Shown: piece after piece, positions 59,059 through 64,000 of the stretch | Layout: each line of letters begins with the position of its first letter | Numbering within the stretch: the first letter of the stretch is position 1 | From: Prunus persica | Lineage: Eukaryota > Streptophyta > Magnoliopsida > Rosales > Rosaceae | Reading direction: 5' to 3' | NCBI RefSeq assembly: GCF_000346465.2 | Contig: NC_034016.1 | Span: 18,464,570 to 18,528,569 of the forward strand | DNA: 64,000 nt | Notes under the pieces: model-generated | What the model was told of the DNA's origin: nothing | Databases searched by the model: none | What the model saw: only the letters and a program-made list of their open reading frames with translations | Program-made: the position numbers and the translations under genes

Positions 59059-61493
59059 ATGTCCACCACTTCCATCTGCTACTCAATGACCTCAATACCC
59101 TTCCTTTCTCTCACACCTCACACCACAACCTCAAAGCTCTTCACAAAACGAAATTCTTACACACCGAGGTCTTCCTTTTCTTCTTCATCTTCTTCCCGTT
59201 CGTTTCCCAAAAGGGTATTGAAAAATGGGGTTTGTCTGTCGATAAAAGCTTGCTCTACGTCGCCTTTTATAGGGAGAGTCGGGTCACAGCGGAGAGAAGG
59301 CAACTCTTCGTTGCTGTCTTTTGGAACAAACCCATCAGCTGCAATTTCCAAAGAGGGTGCGCAGAGTAGCGGTGACTCGTCTCAGCTCTTGTCAGCAATG
59401 CTTCCTTTTGTTGTTGCTGCTACTGCTGTTGCTGCTCTGGCTCAGCCTTCAACGTTCACTTGGTGGGTCTTGTTTTCTTGAATTGTTATTACCTTTTCAA
59501 TGCTTGCATGTCGAATTCTTGGGGAATTCAGCACTAGGATTCTGTTTTTGTTGTTTCTTGCAAGTCCAAGTTGGATTATTTTATATATATGGATAGAGAA
59601 ATATTCTTTTTTTGCTGGGCAAGGAGTTCTGAGGGATTAACTTTATAAAAATACTATTTTTGGATACCCTTTTGTATATGTTAATGCTGTATCATTTTCT
59701 ATAATCCATCATTTCATTTAACTCTCAATTTCTGAAGCTATACCTGTGTGGTTTTCAAAACATAAAAGTTAGGAGCTGGGACTGCTTGCATGTGTTTGAT
59801 TTTAGGCACCAGAGGGACTCCGGGTACCTAGTTTTTCTACTTGAAGATTTTTTTTCAGTTTGTTCAGCAGATTACATGCCAAACAGACTGTATTTTCTCA
59901 AGTTTTACATCAGCTCAGCAATGTATTAATTCAAAGTTAATACAGGGTATCTAAGGATTTATATGCCCCTGCTCTTGGTGGGATCATGCTCTCTATTGGA
60001 ATCAAACTTTCCATTGATGATTTTGCTCTTGCATTCAAAAGGTAATATCTTTATTCACCATTGTGTATGTATTCTTCTTACTGTCATTATTCTAGTCTGC
60101 TTGTAAGAGTTTGAGTGAGCTGTCCCAATATTCTTTACTTCTCATCTATTGCAGACCTTTACCGCTCTCTATTGGGTTTATGGCACAGTATATGTTGAAA
60201 CCGGTTCTCGGGGTACTGATTGCAAAGGCATTTGGCGTGTCTAGGATTTTCTACGCTGGCTTTGTCCTCACCACTTGTGTTGCAGGGGCTCAGCTATCTA
60301 GCTATGCTAGTTTTTTGAGCAAAGGAGATGTGGCCTTGAGCATTCTCCTCACCAGCACCACCACCATTGCCTCAGTGATTGTTACGCCTCTACTAAGTGG
60401 CCTTTTAATTGGTTCTGTTGTTCCAGTCGATGCTGTTGCCATGTCAAAGTCAATATTGCAGGTAATTGGGAGTTCAGAAATGCAGGCGTTTTAGCTTCTG
60501 CCTCTATTATGCTTAATATGCATTTCTTTGACATTCTTATTTTACTTATTAGGTGGTTCTTGTTCCAGTAACCATTGGCCTTGTGCTCAATACTTATGCA
60601 AAACCAGTTGTCAATTTCCTTGGACCAGTGATGCCAGTCGTTGCTATGATTTGCACTTCATTGTGCATTGGCAGTCCTCTTGCAATTAATCGGAGCCAAA
60701 TTCTGTCTGCAGAGGGGTTCCGATTGATTTTTCCAGTTATAGCATTTCACGCAGTGGCCTTCACGGTTGGATACTGGGTATCCAAAATTCCAAGTTTGAG
60801 GTGAATCTTCCTTTCCCCTAGAATTTTAAAGTTCATTGTTGGAAGTCATATCTTGTCCATGGTGATGAAGATTTGTGGGCCTTGGCATGATATCATAATA
60901 AGTAGCCATTGCCCTTGTTTTGATGATTTTGATTCATCCTTGATGATATTGAACTTTATAGTACGCAAGTAATGGCTTATCTTGTCCCTCCATGCTCTTG
61001 CAAACAGCATGGATATTTGATAATTATACCCAGGTCCAAAACAAAAATTTTGTTGTTCTTTTTACTTTAAGTTTTCCATGTTCACTTTGTGATTGACATC
61101 TAGTTATAACTCAGGTTTGTATTGACAATGGCTCTGTTTCTACGAATAGTTTCTAGGGGTAGTCATTAATCTAGCTGGGGTATTTAACTGCCCTGAGCAG
61201 CAGCTTTTGATTCCGCGCGTCCCCTTATAGATGATCTTTATTGTTGTCACAACAGGCAAGAAGAAGAAGTTAGCAGGACACTTTCCTTGTGCACAGGAAT
61301 GCAAAGCTCCACCCTGGCAGGTCTCCTGGCAAGCCAGTTCCTTGGGAGCAGCCAGGCGGTTCCTCCAGCATGTTCGGTTGTTGCCATGGCGATCGTGGGC
61401 CTTTTTCTTGCCTCTTTCTGGGGCACCGGCTCTCAAATCAGAGACCTGCCTTCCCTATTGATGCCTCAAACTGGTTCTACAATGAAGGCTTAG
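59059..61493 (+). CDS. Plastid bile acid:sodium symporter family transporter (BASS)
   Basis: Five exons (59059-59462, 59946-60041, 60155-60461, 60553-60800, 61256-61493) give 430 residues. The N-terminus of about 90 residues is Ser/Thr-rich with few acids, a chloroplast transit peptide. It is followed by a series of hydrophobic segments typical of the about ten-helix BASS fold. Conserved family text includes APALGGIMLSIGIKL, AGAQLSSYASFLSKGDVALSILLTSTTTIASV, and RTLSLCTGMQSSTLAGLLASQFLGSSQAVP. BASS carriers import or export organic acids with sodium across the plastid envelope (BASS2 carries pyruvate, BASS5 keto acids of the glucosinolate pathway). I judge this one to belong with BASS1/3/5/6-type members rather than BASS2, but cannot choose. 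The substrate is open. Confidence 0.9.
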
Positions 61494-62598
61494 TAGTGAA
61501 AGCAACAATCAGAGAATTCACGGGGGCATACGATAATGCTAATTTAGTGCATACCGATGATGGTCAGGGTCAGGGATACTAACGCAGAACATAACGAAGA
61601 AGGTAAAATAGAAGAGGGATCGGTAGTGGCCGTGCTGAACTACCTCAACTGAGCTGTAAAGTCATACTGCATACAGAGGATCAGGAGCCAAAACATCGAT
61701 AGCGGGAAAACAATAGTTTAGGCTAGAATTGTAAAGTTGTTAAGCATTTTATACTATAGGATCTTCATCTTGCTACTTTGTAAACAATCAAAAGAAAAAA
61801 AAAAAAAAAAAAAAAAAAGATTTGGGTTGTAGAGTGCATTGTCATCAACATGCTTGCATTTTGCCCCTTTTTTTGGGGGTTACAAGTTGCCCAGAGGCCA
61901 ATCAATTTGCCTTTTTCAAGTTACTACTGAAATTTCTTCTCTATATTAAACTTGTGTCGTGCGGTACTTTCAATTTAGTACTTTCCTGAAACAAACGCTG
62001 ACGGGCTGGTGGGCTGACCAGCAAAAGCCACTTCTCTTGCGGCCCAAGTAACATTCCCAACTTGGGCCCCAAGTCAGAATCGATTTTGGAAAATTAGAAT
62101 TAGGGCTTTGCAGTGAAAACTAACAAAACCAACCATGGCTTCAGTTTCTTAGCCAGCAGTTGCATTGAAGAACCCTACAATCAACGGCTGACGATGCTAG
62201 CTCCATTAAAAAAAGGGCTTCCATATTACAATACTTGCAGGTGTTTATGAACTGTGAAGAGAGTGGTGACTTGAAAAATGCAAAGAAGATATGGATTATA
62301 TTGCTGAAAAGTATGATGAAAGTTGCTGAAAACTCAATTTAATCATCATTTTCAGTTAATTAATTTCTGTTGGTTTATCTTTTTAAGCAGCCTGTTATTG
62401 TTTACATGTACGTTGATACTTGGATAGGGATATATTTTTGAATTGGTGGATGTAGTTTTTTTCTTTATAACAAAGAACGAAGAATTTTGTGGTGAAATTG
62501 TTAGATATATTGATCAATTTGTCGTCGATGAGTGGATAGTGGTAAAATGAGAAACTTATTTTCTATTTTAAATATGATGAACATACAAAGGATAGCCC

Positions 62599-62875
62599 AT
62601 CAATGTTTTGAAAGACGAGGTGTAGAGGTGAGGCGTTTTTAGTTGAGCACAGAGAGGCGTAAGTCTTGAAGTTTTCAGGCACCTCGCGTGGTCTTCTTCT
62701 TCCTCTTGCAGATGCTCCTCGCAAACCCATAAAGCGGCTCTTCACAGTGCTTTCCTACTCCTCGCCGTTGACGCGCGCTACTCGTGCAAATAGCTAAACA
62801 ATGGAACGCCTGAGGCGGTTTTCTCCCTCGCTTCGATGCACGCCTACGCCTTTGAAAACACTGGAGCCCATGCAG
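62599..62875. mobile_element. Foldback (long inverted repeat) element, about 277 bp
   Basis: The left end CAATGTTTTGAAAGACGAGG and the reverse complement of the right end CAGTGTTTTCAAAGGCGTAGG are similar, continuing into AGGCG/CGCCT-rich arms. It is locally GC-rich in an AT-rich setting and non-coding. The abundance of GAGGCG and CGCC words is like that of known plant MITEs, but the superfamily is not assigned. Confidence 0.55.
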
Positions 62876-63433
62876 AAAATATTGTGAGGCATGCCTTCAA
62901 ATTTGATTATAAACTTTTGTATTGCACTTAACATTAGCTCAATTGGGGGTTAACAACTTACAGTTCGGTAGGGCTCGTTTGGTGCATAGAATTGGACTGG
63001 ATTGGATAAGTCACTAAATCTAAGGTATGTTGAAGGAAATGAAATTTTTTTAACCAACTTGTAGGTAGAAGATGGATTACTTATGAAGAAAACTTATCCC
63101 ATCTAATCCCCACAAAATGATAGAATAGTAACACCTTATAACTAATCCCTGATACCCTAAAATACAGAGAAGACAAACAATTTAGACAACAGATTTTAAC
63201 TTAAATATTGATCAGAAATTAGTAGATCCTTTTTCTTTGGTTAGATATATTGAACTAAAATTTGGCAAAAACAACCCACGTTTTGACACAAATTATACAG
63301 TTTGTTGTATTTTCAAAGAAGCTTTTACCCACAAGAGAAATGAATAATTCAAGAGTGAGGCAGAAACATATATGGTTAGGATAAGGAAATCATTCTGTGT
63401 CTGTACATGAAACAATTGGATGACAACCCTCTA

Positions 63434-63520
63434 AGTAAACAGATGGATTACTTGGAGAAATCAAAGCATAATCATGATTTACTTGGACTCTTAATCCTCT
63501 ATCAACACATTTAACAAGAT

Positions 63521-63562
<42 letters not shown>

Positions 63563-63594
63563 TCCAAGTAAACAGATGGATTACTTGGTGAAAA
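63434..63594. repeat. (CT)n microsatellite flanked by direct repeats
   Basis: The CT run at 63522-63559 lies inside a repeat: AAGTAAACAGATGGATTACT begins at about 63434 and again at about 63567. The two direct repeats flank roughly 110 bp including the microsatellite, suggesting a local duplication. Confidence 0.75.
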
Positions 63595-63799
63595 CCATAA
63601 AACCCATCAGCTTCCCACATAAAAATCAACAACTTCTAGAGTTGTATTACATATTTCTGTTTTCATTTTATTTTGCTTCCATGGTTACACTGCAACTTCA
63701 TTTTTCAGATCATAATTGTTCTCTTTTTGGATGATTGAAATTGTAATTATTATATATAAACCAATCCACACAATTAAGAACATAGCTGATCAATGATCA

Positions 63800-64000
63800 T
63801 CAAGCAGCAGAGTAAATATCTGCAATCCTTCTCATCACCTTTACCTGAGTGTTGAGACACTTTATGTAATGGGCAGCCTCATCCAACAAGCTGCAAATAT
63901 CCATGGCTTCCCCACCTGGCACAAACTTTCGAAGCTCATTCGCCTCACTATTAACACCAATCTCCTCACCATCCTCGCACTTCTTCTTCTTCTTCTTCTT
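63800..64000 (-). CDS. C-terminal part of an atypical HLH protein (IBH1-like), partial
   Basis: The last 66 codons of a minus-strand gene cut by the window edge; stop TGA at 63802-63800. The frame shows a Lys run, an acidic stretch, then LRKFVPGGEAMDICSLLDEAAHYIKCLNTQVKVMRRI in the middle. This resembles the second half of atypical bHLH proteins of the IBH1/IBL and related groups, which do not bind DNA but heterodimerise with other bHLH factors. The basic region, if any, and the start lie outside. Assignment to a named member is not possible. Confidence 0.7.
   Translation of the reverse strand, partial: KKKKKKKCEDGEEIGVNSEANELRKFVPGGEAMDICSLLDEAAHYIKCLNTQVKVMRRIADIYSAA

Larger units (their letters stand above)
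61494..63799. other. Intergenic region with a foldback element and homopolymer run
   Basis: 3' flank of the BASS gene, with an A run at about 61795-61819. A foldback repeat lies at 62599-62875 and a text block CTCGTTTGGTGCATAG near 62967 resembles the end of another MITE. No coding sequence is supported. Confidence 0.5.

Noticed and set aside
61795..61819. A run read as a retrogene poly(A) tail
   Set aside because: The BASS gene upstream has introns and the run has no target duplication, so it is an ordinary homopolymer.

Overview
This is plant nuclear DNA: AT-rich, with intron-containing genes (GT..AG junctions rebuilt by frame), 5'UTR introns, GA/CT microsatellites and short inverted-repeat transposon relics. 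The gene content and protein similarities suggest a eudicot, probably a rosid and perhaps Rosaceae (Prunus-like); that family call is inference. From memory, several neighbours match Arabidopsis neighbours: short FAR1 protein + CML3 + complex I ferredoxin (AT3G07500/07490/07480), and SCPL20, SKU5, a CRM protein and a short FAR1 protein on chromosome 4. I read the window as a conserved ancestral block.

Layout. 0-8.4 kb: four short FAR1-domain genes in alternating orientation (-,+,-,+), sharing one gene structure. 8.8-10.9 kb: a CRM-domain RNA-binding protein (-). 12.2-12.7 kb: a CML3-like calcium sensor (-). 13-17 kb: gene-poor, with a cluster of 20-bp interrupted palindromes. 17.2-17.7 kb: a ferredoxin-like complex I subunit (-). 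18.4-21.9 kb: a complete 9-exon lipoxygenase (+). 22.3-28.3 kb: two tandem FAD-dependent oxidoreductase genes (-), the second lacking exactly the transit-peptide segment. 29.1-32.0 kb: PARN-like protein without the first catalytic motif (-). 32.8-35.6 kb: ZUOTIN/ZRF-type J protein (+). 36.6-39.8 kb: CDT1 replication-licensing factor (-) with two E2F-type promoter sites; a second palindrome cluster lies just upstream. 41.8-45.2 kb: SCPL20-like carboxypeptidase (-). 47.7-51.7 kb: SKU5-like cupredoxin protein with a GPI signal in a separate last exon (-). 54.9-55.6 kb: DUF538 protein (+). 59.1-61.5 kb: plastid BASS transporter (+). 63.8-64 kb: end of an atypical HLH gene (-).

There is no operon logic here; these are independent genes. 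The least explained structure is the pair of palindrome clusters (about 14.77-15.1 and 40.08-40.44 kb) built on GTATAGCCGNNCGGCTATAC with a variable centre. The clearest evolutionary event is the transit-peptide deletion in the second oxidoreductase copy. Exon coordinates come from splice-site and reading-frame consistency, without transcript support; names come from recognition of the protein sequence, without any database search.
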